From Solirubrobacterales bacterium (GTDB taxonomy: Bacteria > Actinomycetota > Thermoleophilia > Solirubrobacterales > 70-9), in contig JAGQUT010000012.1 in the NCBI GenBank assembly GCA_020438355.1, positions 1 to 54,461 of the forward strand: 54,461 nucleotides of DNA. The letters are read 5' to 3'. Position 1 is the first letter of the stretch. Each line of letters opens with the position of its first letter. The notes below the pieces were generated by a model. The model did not search any database and had not been told where the DNA came from. It worked only from the letters and a program-made list of their open reading frames with translations. This document shows positions 23,648 to 32,482 of this stretch, in pieces. Both the position numbers and the translations under genes were made by a program.

Positions 23648-24376
23648 ATGAAGGGTTTCAAGCGCAGTCCCGGGGTATCGATCTTGGCCGCGGTTGTCGT
23701 GTTGGTCCTGCTTGGGGGCGGCGCGGCGACGGCAGCAAAATGGATTGATGGCAAGCGAATCAAGCCTGGCTCGGTCGCAACCAAGCAACTGAAGAACAAA
23801 GCTGTGAACACCGCCAAGCTGAGAAACGCGGCTGTTGGCACACCACAGCTCAAGAACGGTTCGGTGACTGCGGCAAAGCTGGCACCTTCGGCCCTGACGT
23901 CTGGGCCAACCGGCCCGACTGGCATCGCGGGAAGCACTGGTGCCACCGGACCCGCCGGGCCTTCGGAAGTGACCTGGAAGCGGGACACACCCAACTTCCT
24001 GTTCTCGACAGGAGGCTCTCTGATCTTCAGTGAGGGCTATCCACTGGGGCCAGCTGGTTACCTGATTGACGGATACCTGGTGATCGAACGCGACGATGTT
24101 GGAGACGTGAACGCCAGCTGCGAGATTTTCCGGGTCTTCGTGAATTCGTCCGACATCCAGACCGGGACGGCGGAGACGGTGGGGCTGCCCAGAACAACGG
24201 TTGCCGGTAACGGATTCGCAACCCTGCCCATCAGCGGAGTACTTGACCTTTCAAGCCCCCCCGGTGACGCCGACGGTGTCGAAATGAGAGTCGTCTGCGA
24301 GACAAACACAGATAACGCTATTGCGGCAGAGCGCCAAGTGAACGCGGTACCCACCGACCAGCTGATCCCGGGGTAG
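23648..24376 (+). CDS. Surface/secreted protein with QLKN-AKL repeats and a short collagen-like stretch
   Basis: 242 aa from ATG at 23648 after AGGGAG. A basic N-terminus with one hydrophobic helix (signal or anchor) is followed by a repeat region (about 35-85) of the kind SVATKQLKN / AVNTAKLRN / AVGTPQLKN / SVTAAKLAP. Seven G-X-Y triplets follow (GPTGPTGIAGSTGATGPAGPS), then a beta-rich C-terminal domain with two cysteines. The repeat type is common in extracellular proteins of this kind of actinobacterium. Probably a cell-surface protein; ligand unknown. Confidence 0.8.
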   Translation: MKGFKRSPGVSILAAVVVLVLLGGGAATAAKWIDGKRIKPGSVATKQLKNKAVNTAKLRNAAVGTPQLKNGSVTAAKLAPSALTSGPTGPTGIAGSTGATGPAGPSEVTWKRDTPNFLFSTGGSLIFSEGYPLGPAGYLIDGYLVIERDDVGDVNASCEIFRVFVNSSDIQTGTAETVGLPRTTVAGNGFATLPISGVLDLSSPPGDADGVEMRVVCETNTDNAIAAERQVNAVPTDQLIPG

Positions 24377-24416
24377 CTAACGCGGCACAGAAAGCACGCG
24401 TGTTTCAGTCAGCTAT

Positions 24417-24809
24417 ATGTTTCGGCATATGAAGAGCGACGGTTTCAGGGCAGCGGCGGAAGCAAAGGATTTCGAGCAGGGCAGGGATCTGTTCACGGAG
24501 GATGTTGTCTTCCGCAGCCCCTTCGTTCATACCCCGTATGAGGGCATCGACGCGCTCGGTTTCCTGCTTGGCCATGTGGTCCAGGTCTTCGAGGATTTTC
24601 ACTACATCGCCCACGTCGAGACCGACGATGTTGCCGTGCTCCAGTTCGAGGCCCGGGTCGGAGACAAGGAACTTCAGGGCGTCGACATCCTCAAGTTCAA
24701 CGACGAAGGCAAGATCTGCGAAATGACCGTCATGGTCAGGCCTGCTTCCGGTCTCGAGGCCGTCGGCATGGCTATGAAGAGCCGGATCGAAGCGGCGACG
24801 GCCTCGTGA
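24417..24809 (+). CDS. SnoaL/NTF2-like protein
   Basis: 130 aa with the cone-shaped NTF2-like pattern: an N-terminal helix (AAAEAKDFEQGRDLFTEDVVFRSP), TPYEGIDALGFLLG, then four strands ending IRKMTVMVRP-like (here ICEMTVMVRPASG). Such proteins include small enzymes and binding domains, and function is not predictable. Start uncertain: ATG at 24417 or 24429. Its end overlaps the next gene's GTG start by 4 nt. Confidence 0.75.
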   Translation: MFRHMKSDGFRAAAEAKDFEQGRDLFTEDVVFRSPFVHTPYEGIDALGFLLGHVVQVFEDFHYIAHVETDDVAVLQFEARVGDKELQGVDILKFNDEGKICEMTVMVRPASGLEAVGMAMKSRIEAATAS

Positions 24810-25153
24810 ACCGCATCCGGACCTTCCTGATAGCCCTGGTGGCGATCGCCCTGGTCGCCGGTCCGATCGGCCTGCCATCACAGGCTGGTGCTTCACCGGA
24901 CGCCTCAGCTTCGGCTTCGGCCAAGGCGAAGAAGAAGTGCAAGAAGTTCAAGGGCAAGAAGAAGCGACAGTGCCTGAAGAACGCTTCGAAGGGTGGCGGA
25001 AAGCCGGGCAATGGCGGAAAGCCGTGGGCCGGCAGTCCCTACAAGCCCGGAATCACCTGCGCGATGAGTCCCGAGATGCAGAAGAAGTACGCCAGGTACG
25101 GCCTGACCTGTCTCGATCTGGGCCTCGGCGTCACCACCCTGATCGAGCTTTAG
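24806..25153 (+). CDS. Small secreted Lys-rich protein
   Basis: 115 aa from GTG at 24806. Signal peptide (residues 1-27, ending QAGA) followed by an Ala/Ser stretch, a strongly basic segment (KAKKKCKKFKGKKKRQCLK) and Gly-rich spacer, then a C-terminal part with two more Cys (ITCAMS, LTCLDL). Four cysteines could form two disulfides. It overlaps the SnoaL-like gene by 4 nt. No family recognised; the basic segment suggests binding to cell wall polymer or nucleic acid. Confidence 0.65.
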   Translation: MNRIRTFLIALVAIALVAGPIGLPSQAGASPDASASASAKAKKKCKKFKGKKKRQCLKNASKGGGKPGNGGKPWAGSPYKPGITCAMSPEMQKKYARYGLTCLDLGLGVTTLIEL

Positions 25154-25231
25154 ATCGAATAGGCTCCGTGGCCGGTCGCCTCCGCCGTCCCGGGGGCATT
25201 CACGAACTTCGCTACAGGAGGAAGGCTCCAG

Positions 25232-26116
25232 ATGGAGATCAAGAAGGTTGGCGTCGTCGGCTGCGGTCTGATGGGCCACGGCATCACCCAGGTCAGCGCC
25301 CAGGCCGGTTACGACGTGGTCGTCGCTGAAGTTGACCAGGAGACCCTCGACAAGGGCATCGGCAAGATCACCAAGCAGCTAGGCAAGGCGGTCGACAAGG
25401 GCAAGATGGAGCAGGCCGATGCCGATGCCGTCCTCGCCCGCATCCACACCACCACTGACCTGAACGACTTCGCCGACTGCGACCTGGTCATCGAGGCTGT
25501 CACCGAGAACCTCGAGACCAAGCTCGAGATCTGGAAGCAGCTCGACGGAATCGTCAAGGACAAGGCCTACTTCGCGACCAACACCTCGTCGCTGCCGGTC
25601 ATCAACCAGGCTGCTGCCACCACGCGCCCCGGCAACTTCCTCGGGCTGCACTTCTTCAATCCGGTCCAGGTCATGCCTCTGCTCGAGGTCATCCAGTCGG
25701 TTACCACCTCACCTGAAGCGATGGGTGTCGGCCTCGCATACGGCGAGAGGCTGAAGAAGACCACGGTCGAGACCAAGGACAAGGCCGGCTTCATCGTGAA
25801 CCGCCTGCTCGTGCCGTACATGCTCGACGCGATCCGTGGACTGGAAGAGGGCATCGGTTCGATCGACGAGATCGACGCCGCGATGAAGGCTGGTGCCGGT
25901 CACCCGATGGGCCCGCTCACCCTGGCCGACTTCGTCGGACTCGACACTCTCCACTCGATCTCGGACGTCCTGTTCGACGAGTTCCGCGAGCGTCGTTTCG
26001 CAGCGCCTCCGACCCTTAGGAAGATGGTTGCCGCCGGCTTCTACGGAACCAAGTCTGGCCGAGGTTTCTACGACTACTCCGGCGACAAGCCGGTCCCGGT
26101 CAACCCCGGTCTCTGA
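25232..26116 (+). CDS. 3-hydroxybutyryl-CoA dehydrogenase
   Basis: 294 aa. NAD-binding VGVVGCGLMGHGI (from residue 6), ATNTSSLPV, LHFFNPVQVMPLLEVI and KDKAGFIVNRLLVPYM, all standard HAD motifs; the C-terminal helical domain ends in GTKSGRGFYDYSG. It interconverts acetoacetyl-CoA and (S)-3-hydroxybutyryl-CoA. An AGGAGG-type site precedes the ATG. It is followed after 28 nt by the carboxylase subunit. The product could feed crotonyl-CoA for Ccr, though many ethylmalonyl-CoA pathways use the R-isomer. Confidence 0.94.
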   Translation: MEIKKVGVVGCGLMGHGITQVSAQAGYDVVVAEVDQETLDKGIGKITKQLGKAVDKGKMEQADADAVLARIHTTTDLNDFADCDLVIEAVTENLETKLEIWKQLDGIVKDKAYFATNTSSLPVINQAAATTRPGNFLGLHFFNPVQVMPLLEVIQSVTTSPEAMGVGLAYGERLKKTTVETKDKAGFIVNRLLVPYMLDAIRGLEEGIGSIDEIDAAMKAGAGHPMGPLTLADFVGLDTLHSISDVLFDEFRERRFAAPPTLRKMVAAGFYGTKSGRGFYDYSGDKPVPVNPGL

Positions 26117-26144
26117 ACCGGTTTCACCCCCGGGATCTTCCGGA

Positions 26145-27671
26145 ATGACCAAGATCGATCTTGATCCCGCCCTTCGGGCCGCCCTCGGTGGCGGTCCGGA
26201 GCGGCATCACGCCAAGACCGCCGAGCAGGGCAAGCTCCCGGTCCGGGAGAGAGTCGATCTGCTGCTCGACGAGGGCAGCTTCGTCGAGGATGCCCTGCTT
26301 GCCAACTGGGATCAGGAAGGCCTCGGTGCTGACGGCGTCGTGACCGGCACCGGCCTCGTTGGCGGTCGTCCGGTCGCCCTGATGGCCAACGACCCTACGG
26401 TCAAGGCCGGCTCCTGGGGGCCCAAGACAGTCGAGAAGATCCTCCGTATCCAGGAGCGGGCCCTCAAGCTGGAGATCCCGATGGTCTACCTGGTCGACTC
26501 GGCCGGAGCGAGGATCACCGAGCAGGTCCAGATGTTCCCGGGTCGTCGCGGTGCCGGGCGCATCTTCTACAACGAAGTGAAGATGAGCGGGCGGGTTCCG
26601 CAGATCTGCCTGCTCTTCGGACCCAGCGCCGCCGGCGGTGCCTACATTCCCGCCTTCTGCGATGTGGTGATCATGCGTGACGGCAACGCGTCCATGTACC
26701 TCGGCTCGCCGCGCATGGCCGAGATGGTGATCGGCGAAACGGTCAGCCTCGACGAAATGGGCGGGGCCCGCATGCACACCTCGAAGTCGGGCTGCGGCCA
26801 CTTCCTGGTCAAGACCGATGAGGAGGCGATCGAGACGGGCCGCCGCTACCTCGGTTTCATGCCGACCAGCTGGCGGGACCAGGTGCCGGCGGTTGAACCG
26901 AAAGCTCCCTCGTCAGATACGCCGCTTGAGGAGATCATTCCCCTTGACGAGAACCTGCCTTTCGACATCAACCTGCTGCTCGACACCCTGCTTGACGCGG
27001 ACTCCTTCCTCGAGGTTCACAAGCGTTGGGCCAAGGAGCTGATCGTCGGCTATGGCCGCATCGACGGCAAGGTTGTCGGCGTGGTCGCCAATCAGCCCAA
27101 GCAGAAGGGAGGGGTGCTCTTCGTCGACTCCTCCGACAAAGCGGCGCGTTTCATTTCAACCTGCAACGCCTTCAACATCCCGCTCCTTTTCCTGGCCGAC
27201 ATTCCCGGGTTCATGATCGGGACCGCAGTGGAGAAGCAGGGAATCATCAGGCACGGCGCCAAGATGATCTCCGCGATGTCCGAGGCGACCGTGCCCAAGA
27301 TCTCGGTGATCGTCCGCAAGGCATATGGTGCCGGCCTCTACGCGATGGCTGGTCCCGCCTTCGACCCGGACGCCTGCATCGCCCTGCCGAACGCCTCGAT
27401 CGCCGTAATGGGCCCCCAGGCTGCCGTGAACGCCGTCTTCTACAACCAGATCCAGTCGATCGAGGACGAGGAAGAGCGGGAGAAGTTCGTCGCCGGGAAA
27501 CGCGAGGAGTATGCCGAGGGTGTCGATCTACTCCATCTGGCATCGGAGATGGTGATCGATGCGGTGATCCAGCCCGAGGAACTCCGCTCCGAGCTGATCA
27601 AGCGCTTCGAACTCGCCGAGGGCCGTGACCGCTCGTTTACCGAGCGGCGCAACCCGATTACCCCGGCCTGA
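26145..27671 (+). CDS. Acyl-CoA carboxylase, carboxyltransferase (beta) subunit
   Basis: 508 aa from ATG at 26145; the longer frame to 25893 overlaps hbd and is not real. Two crotonase-like halves: LVDSAGARITEQVQMFPG..AGRIFYNEVKMSG, GPSAAGGAYIPAFCDVVIM, and in the second half FLADIPGFMIGTAVEKQGIIRHGAKM and RKAYGAGLYAMAGPAFDPD. It transfers carboxyl from carboxybiotin to an acyl-CoA. Propionyl- or methylcrotonyl-CoA are both possible; HMG-CoA lyase nearby favours the latter weakly. No biotin carboxylase subunit is in the window. Confidence 0.93.
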   Translation: MTKIDLDPALRAALGGGPERHHAKTAEQGKLPVRERVDLLLDEGSFVEDALLANWDQEGLGADGVVTGTGLVGGRPVALMANDPTVKAGSWGPKTVEKILRIQERALKLEIPMVYLVDSAGARITEQVQMFPGRRGAGRIFYNEVKMSGRVPQICLLFGPSAAGGAYIPAFCDVVIMRDGNASMYLGSPRMAEMVIGETVSLDEMGGARMHTSKSGCGHFLVKTDEEAIETGRRYLGFMPTSWRDQVPAVEPKAPSSDTPLEEIIPLDENLPFDINLLLDTLLDADSFLEVHKRWAKELIVGYGRIDGKVVGVVANQPKQKGGVLFVDSSDKAARFISTCNAFNIPLLFLADIPGFMIGTAVEKQGIIRHGAKMISAMSEATVPKISVIVRKAYGAGLYAMAGPAFDPDACIALPNASIAVMGPQAAVNAVFYNQIQSIEDEEEREKFVAGKREEYAEGVDLLHLASEMVIDAVIQPEELRSELIKRFELAEGRDRSFTERRNPITPA

Positions 27672-27703
27672 TCCCGGCCGGGCCCGGTCCGTAGGGTCTG
27701 CGG

Positions 27704-28360
27704 ATGGGAAATTCCGCGCGAACCCGTTCTATCCGGCGACTGCTGCTGGGAGCTTTCGCCTGTGCCAGCGGGACAGCCCTGCTCGCGCTGCTCTTCTACG
27801 GGTCGACCCGTATAGCCAGCTTTGACGCCCGGGTCACTGCGCACTTCCTGGCAACTCCCGATTCCGGTCTTGACAGGCTGGCCGATTTCGCGGCGAAACT
27901 GGCGGAGCCGGCACCTCTCATCCTGATCGCCTTCGGCCTGATTGCCCTGGCCGTTGTCTGGAACCGTCCCTGGCATCTGGTGGCCGCTGGCGGGGTGATA
28001 GTTGCCGCCAACGTCACCACACAGGTGATGAAGGCCCTGATGGCTCATCCGCGGCTCCAGGGCGCGCTCGGGGTCAGCTACCCGATCGAAATTCACTACC
28101 CGAGCGGCCACACCACGGCCGCGCTCGCTTCGGGCTTCGGCCTCTGGCTGATCACCCCGCCTCGCTGGCGCACCTGGGCGGCAGTGATCGGTGGCGCTTA
28201 CGGTCTGGCGGTGGCCGCCGGGGTCGTGATCGCCGGATGGCACTTCATCAGTGACGTGATCGGAGCGGCGATGGTCGTCGGCTTCTGGGCCTGCCTCGCT
28301 CTGGCCGCCCTGATCCAGACCGGCAAGGAACCGGTCAGAGGGTCTTGGCGTACTCGCTGA
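27704..28360 (+). CDS. PAP2-family membrane phosphatase
   Basis: 218 aa with an N-terminal anchor and five or six helices. PAP2 motifs: KALMAHPRL (a KX6RP variant), YPSGHTTAA (SGH) and GWHFISDVIGA (HX3D). Such enzymes remove phosphate from lipid or sugar phosphates at the outer membrane face. Its 3' end overlaps convergent AACS by 26 nt. Substrate cannot be assigned. Confidence 0.88.
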   Translation: MGNSARTRSIRRLLLGAFACASGTALLALLFYGSTRIASFDARVTAHFLATPDSGLDRLADFAAKLAEPAPLILIAFGLIALAVVWNRPWHLVAAGGVIVAANVTTQVMKALMAHPRLQGALGVSYPIEIHYPSGHTTAALASGFGLWLITPPRWRTWAAVIGGAYGLAVAAGVVIAGWHFISDVIGAAMVVGFWACLALAALIQTGKEPVRGSWRTR

Positions 28361-30341
28361 AGAAGTCGAGTGCGGCCGGGTTCTTGAGCGAATCACGACT
28401 CGCCGCCTTCTCTGCCGGGGTCCCGGTGAGAATCCGCTTGACCGGCACCTCCAGAACCTTGCCCGACAGGGTGCGGGGGACCTCTTCGATCTCGATCATC
28501 TCGTTCGGTACGTGCCGGGGCGAGCACCGGCTCCGGATCTCGGCGGCAACCTTCTTCTTCAGATCATCGTTCAGCTCCGCGCCCTCGGCGAGGACCACGA
28601 AGAGCGGCATCCAGCCCTCGGTGCCTTCCTTCGGGATGTCGACCACGAGCGCATCGGCGATGTCGTCATCGGCCAGCACCGCACGGTAGATCTCGCTGGT
28701 ACCCATGCGGATCCCGCCCCGGTTGATGGTCGAATCCGAACGGCCGTAAATGATCGCGGTGCCACGTTCGGTGATCTCGATCCAGTCACCGTGGCGCCAG
28801 ATACCCGGGTAGACGTCGAAGTAGCTGTCGATGTAACGGGAACCGTCCTCGTCACCCCAGAGGAAGAGCGGCATCGAAGGCATCGGTTTGGTGATGACCA
28901 GTTCGCCAACTTCGCCTATGTGAGGTCGGCCGTCCTCGTCCCAGGATTCGACCGCGGCCCCGAGTGCCCGCCCCTGAAGCTCACCCCTGTAGACCGGAAG
29001 GGTGGGGACGCCACCCACGAAGGCGGTGCAGAGGTCCGTTCCACCTGAGGTGGAGAAGAGCCAGGTGTCCTCGCCGACATGTTCGTAAATCCAGTCAAAG
29101 CCTTCAGGGGCCAGCGGGGAACCGGTAGAGCCGACCGAACGGAGTTTCGAAAGGTCACGGCCTTCCGCGCCTGGTTCGACACCGTCCTTCATGCAGGCGG
29201 AAATGTAGGAAGCCGAGGTCCCGAAGCAGGTGACTTCGGCATCTGAGGCGAGCTGCCACAGGGTGGACATGTCCGGGTGGCCGGGGTTGCCGTCGTAGAG
29301 AACGATCGCGGCGTCGGTCAGCAGGCAGGAGACGAGGAAGTTCCACATCATCCAGCCGGTGGTGGTGAACCAGAAGATGCGGTCGCCTTCCCTGGCGTCC
29401 AGATGGAGGTTCATCTTCTTCAGGTGCTCCAGGAGGATTCCGCCCTGGCCCTGGACGATCGGCTTGGGAAGTCCGGTTGTACCCGACGAGTAGAGAATCC
29501 AGAGTGGGGAGTCAAACGGGACGCGCGTGAACTCGAGCTCAGCACCCTCCGGCACAGCGTGTCCGCCCGAGCCCGGATAGAGATCCTTTGCCGTCAGAAA
29601 GCGGTCATCGTCCCACCCGACCCCCTCCGGCAGATCGACCCTCGGGTCGCCGTCGCCCAGGAAGAGCACCTTTTCAACCGAGGGCATCGAGTTGGCGAGC
29701 TCGATCACGGTCGCACGCCGGTCGAAGTTCTTTCCGCCGTAGTCGTAATCGGTGATGCCAATCAGGATCTTCGGTTCGATCTGCGCGAACCGGTCGCGTA
29801 CCGCGCCAGCCCCAAAGTCCGGCGAGCATGATGACCAGACGGCTCCAAGGCTTGCCGTAGCCAGGAAAAGCACGATGGTCTCGTAGATGTTCGGCATGTA
29901 GGCCGCCACCCTGTCGCCGGCAGTCACCCCATGCGATTCCAGGAAGGACCGTGCGTTGATCACCGCCCCGGTGAGCTCACCCCAGGTCATGTCGCGCTCC
30001 CAGGAACCTCCTTCGGTGCGACCGATGATCGCGATCGCGTCGGGGTCCCGGTCCCTGAAGATGTGTTCGGCGTAGTTGAGTCTCGTGCCTTCGAACCATT
30101 TGGCGCCCGGCATCATGTGCCCGGAAAGAACCTGGTCGAACTCGCCGTCGTGCTGTACGTCGAAGTAATCCCAGATCGAACGCCAGAACAGTTCCGGTTC
30201 ATCGGTGGACCATTTCCAGAGGCCGGCGTACCCTTCGCTACCGGGACCGATTCCCTGCTGCTTCAGCCAGCGCGCCCAGCCGGTCAGCTTCGACTGCTCG
30301 ACTGACTCCGGAGTTGGGCGCCAGAGAGGTTCCGTGCTCAA
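28335..30341 (-). CDS. Acetoacetyl-CoA synthetase
   Basis: 668 aa, acyl-CoA synthetase (ANL) superfamily, length and domain order of AACS. The ATP-binding loop is YSSGTTGLPKP (about residue 275), FSTSGGTDLCTAFVGG, YGRSDSTINRGGIRMGTSEIYR, and the C-terminal catalytic Lys is in RTLSGKVLEVPVKRIL. It activates acetoacetate, the product of HMG-CoA lyase. A TTG start at 30341 is preceded by GAGGAA at good spacing and overlaps the upstream stop. Confidence 0.93.
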   Translation of the reverse strand: MSTEPLWRPTPESVEQSKLTGWARWLKQQGIGPGSEGYAGLWKWSTDEPELFWRSIWDYFDVQHDGEFDQVLSGHMMPGAKWFEGTRLNYAEHIFRDRDPDAIAIIGRTEGGSWERDMTWGELTGAVINARSFLESHGVTAGDRVAAYMPNIYETIVLFLATASLGAVWSSCSPDFGAGAVRDRFAQIEPKILIGITDYDYGGKNFDRRATVIELANSMPSVEKVLFLGDGDPRVDLPEGVGWDDDRFLTAKDLYPGSGGHAVPEGAELEFTRVPFDSPLWILYSSGTTGLPKPIVQGQGGILLEHLKKMNLHLDAREGDRIFWFTTTGWMMWNFLVSCLLTDAAIVLYDGNPGHPDMSTLWQLASDAEVTCFGTSASYISACMKDGVEPGAEGRDLSKLRSVGSTGSPLAPEGFDWIYEHVGEDTWLFSTSGGTDLCTAFVGGVPTLPVYRGELQGRALGAAVESWDEDGRPHIGEVGELVITKPMPSMPLFLWGDEDGSRYIDSYFDVYPGIWRHGDWIEITERGTAIIYGRSDSTINRGGIRMGTSEIYRAVLADDDIADALVVDIPKEGTEGWMPLFVVLAEGAELNDDLKKKVAAEIRSRCSPRHVPNEMIEIEEVPRTLSGKVLEVPVKRILTGTPAEKAASRDSLKNPAALDFFSEYAKTL

Positions 30342-31591
30342 GTCTTTTCCTCGCCGTCTGGAAGGGCATCATCGGCGGCATCGAGGACCACGTCGACTCC
30401 GGATTCTCCACGGCCGACCACAGTGGTCGCACGGAGGCCGCTGCGGCGGGCAATCGTCGCCGCAGTCTGCGCTCTCAAGGCGACCATTTTCGGCTTCAGC
30501 GGGCTCTGCTCTGCGAGTTCCGGGCTCATTCTGGTCGGCATCAGGTCACCTTCGCTGCCGGTCACCTCGGGCGCCGTTCCTCTGGCACCACGCACCATGT
30601 TCACCAGGGCGCAGCCGTCCTTCAAGTTGAGCCGGGTGTTCGAGAAAAAGGCGGCCGCGCCACCGGCTGATGAGCTTCCGGCTCCGAAGAGGCACACCGC
30701 GACTCCCGAATCTCCTTCGGATTCGACATCAGCTTCCCGGGCGGCTGCCATTACGTCACGGGCGGAAGCGAGGTCATCCTGGGTGGCGACCGGCGTGCCG
30801 GCCAGGATGCGGTCAACCTGTGCGGCGATCACGAGCAGAGGTATGGCGGTGGTAATCGACTGGAAGATGCTGAGCGCCGTGTCCTCGATCTCGACGGCCC
30901 GCAACATCAGGGCCGCGAACGTGCCGATCATCCCGCCGTAAAACAGGATCCGGTCGGTGGTGAGCCGGCCCGAGAAGCGCCTCGCGAGCCACTCCCCGGT
31001 CGGATAGGAGTCCGGTACGTCGTAGCCCGCAGTGAGGATCACGTCGACTTCTTCCCAGGCAGGTCCGGGAGGAGGGGAGAGGACGTTGTTGGTGCGTCGG
31101 CCGGGGATGAACTTCCCGAGGAGCCGAACTCCCAGCCCCCGCTCTGCGTAGAACGAGAAGGCGGCGACAAGGCAGATCGAAGCCCCGATCGCCGGCCACT
31201 TCAGTCCGGCCAGGCTCCCGGCAACAGTGATCAACGCGTGGAGCGTGATCGTGGCGCTCTCTGGTGCCGGGATCCGGACCTCCTGAATTCGTGCCTCCCG
31301 TCCCCGGCTCTCGAGCTCCTCGACCAGCCTGCTGGCGGCCCGCCGCTCAAGGTCGCTTCCAGCGATTCCGGTCGGACCGCTGGCGAGCGCATCCGGCTCT
31401 TGACGGCGGGACTTCTTCTCTTCGGTCGCCCGGTTCTTGGCTTTCGTCTCGTCCGGTTCATTCGAATCGGGCTTCTTGCCCCGGGGCTGGCGGGCTTTAT
31501 CCGGTCGCGGTGGTGCCTCGTTGCCGGCGTTGATCGGCCGCACCTCTTCCGGGGCTTCGTCTTCCGGGGATTTTTCGTCAGCGGAGGTCAT
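30338..31591 (-). CDS. Membrane protein with degenerate M28 peptidase-like domain
   Basis: 417 aa from ATG at 31591; upstream of this the frame runs through tRNA-Leu and is spurious. A charged low-complexity N-terminus (1-80) is followed by a domain patterned like M28 aminopeptidases interrupted by two pairs of membrane helices (about 115-150 and 216-258). The usual HxD metal site reads AGYDV (His replaced by Gly189) and the catalytic Glu-Glu turn reads GAGSSSAGG (303-311). Both sets of active-site residues are missing, so it is probably non-enzymatic. It lies next to AACS with a 4-nt overlap. The M28 relation is inferred from pattern only. Confidence 0.6.
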   Translation of the reverse strand: MTSADEKSPEDEAPEEVRPINAGNEAPPRPDKARQPRGKKPDSNEPDETKAKNRATEEKKSRRQEPDALASGPTGIAGSDLERRAASRLVEELESRGREARIQEVRIPAPESATITLHALITVAGSLAGLKWPAIGASICLVAAFSFYAERGLGVRLLGKFIPGRRTNNVLSPPPGPAWEEVDVILTAGYDVPDSYPTGEWLARRFSGRLTTDRILFYGGMIGTFAALMLRAVEIEDTALSIFQSITTAIPLLVIAAQVDRILAGTPVATQDDLASARDVMAAAREADVESEGDSGVAVCLFGAGSSSAGGAAAFFSNTRLNLKDGCALVNMVRGARGTAPEVTGSEGDLMPTRMSPELAEQSPLKPKMVALRAQTAATIARRSGLRATTVVGRGESGVDVVLDAADDALPDGEEKT

Positions 31592-31604
31592 TGCCTGCTC
31601 CCAA

Positions 31605-31688
31605 TGCGGCGGGTGGGAATCGAACCCACACGCCCTTGCGGGCAACGGATTTTGAGTCCGTCGCGTATACCAGTTCCGCCACCGCCGC
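31605..31688 (-). tRNA. tRNA-Leu (CAA anticodon)
   Basis: 84-nt cloverleaf on the minus strand. Acceptor 5' GCGGCGG pairs with CCGCCGC, discriminator A. The anticodon loop CTCAAAA gives CAA (Leu, UUG codon). A long variable arm (TGCCCGCAAGGGCGT) identifies class II. T-arm GTTCGAATC is present. No CCA is encoded. It overlaps the false upstream extension of the M28-like ORF. Confidence 0.95.
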
Positions 31689-31716
31689 CGGGACGCCCAA
31701 GTCTATGCCGCTCGGC

Positions 31717-32250
31717 TCAGGAGGCGCCGGCCAGGGAACCGGACTCGACGTCGCCTGACTGGCCGTTCCCGTCACCGGAACCGATCGGCCGTTCCTCTTC
31801 GACGTGCCACTCCTGCTGGAAGCCGATCGCGCAGGCGATCAGGAGAGCGATCTGGACCGGAATGAGAAGTACGACGATCAGTCCGACCAGGTCGGCTGGA
31901 AGGGCGGACTCGGTGAAGCCCGGCTTGTCACGAGCAAACCAGGAGCCGGCTCCAACCGCGAAAAAGATCCCGAAAAGCACCGAGAGGGCCATGGTCAGAG
32001 AGAGGGCGCCGCGGCTCCATCGCCAGGTCATCACGGCCAGAAGGATGTAAAGGGCAACCATGATCAGGCCGATGATTCCGTAGGTGGATCCACCAACCAG
32101 CACGTCCCAGCCGCCAAGCAGGCCGATCAGCATCAGGACCGCTGAAACGACCAGTAGGAGCACGACCAGGAACCGGGTGGTCAGCGATGCCGACTTCTCC
32201 CTGTTCGGGCGCCAAAGCTCGTAGCCGGGCCTTGCCTCTCCAACCGTCAT
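31717..32250 (-). CDS. Membrane protein of unknown function (four or five helices)
   Basis: 177 aa with about five hydrophobic helices (29-50, 54-72, 82-105, 117-142) and an acidic, Gly/Ser-rich cytoplasmic tail (from about 150). The N-terminus reads ELWRPNREKSASLTTR. No recognised family. It is sandwiched between two tRNA-Leu genes on the same strand, with no other neighbours to suggest function. Confidence 0.7.
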   Translation of the reverse strand: MTVGEARPGYELWRPNREKSASLTTRFLVVLLLVVSAVLMLIGLLGGWDVLVGGSTYGIIGLIMVALYILLAVMTWRWSRGALSLTMALSVLFGIFFAVGAGSWFARDKPGFTESALPADLVGLIVVLLIPVQIALLIACAIGFQQEWHVEEERPIGSGDGNGQSGDVESGSLAGAS

Positions 32251-32314
32251 GTGCCGATCATAGATTCAAACCCGGATGCCCGCATGCTGATGACCTCCCT
32301 GGGAGTTCACTCAA

Positions 32315-32398
32315 TGCGGACGAGAGGACTCGAACCTCCACGCCCTCGCGGGCACCAGGACCTAAACCTGACGCGTCTACCAGTTCCGCCACGTCCGC
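32315..32398 (-). tRNA. tRNA-Leu (TAG anticodon)
   Basis: 84-nt class II tRNA. Acceptor GCGGACG pairs with CGTCCGC, discriminator A. Anticodon loop TTTAGGT gives TAG (Leu, CUA codon). A long variable arm (GTGCCCGCGAGGGCGT) and a GGTTCGAGTC T-arm are present. No encoded CCA. It closely resembles the tRNA-Leu(CAA) 0.6 kb away. Confidence 0.95.
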
Positions 32399-32482
32399 AT
32401 TCGGGCGATCGCTGATCGCCTGCCGCGGATCATTTCACCTCGTGAACCGGACCGCTTGCCCCGGGCAGCGGGTCTAAGGCGC

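Noticed and set aside
25893-26144. N-terminal extension of the acyl-CoA carboxylase
   Set aside because: It overlaps the hbd coding region in another frame, while ATG 26145 fits the family start.
31592-31645. N-terminal extension of the M28-like gene
   Set aside because: It reads through tRNA-Leu(CAA); the residues are an antisense tRNA artefact.
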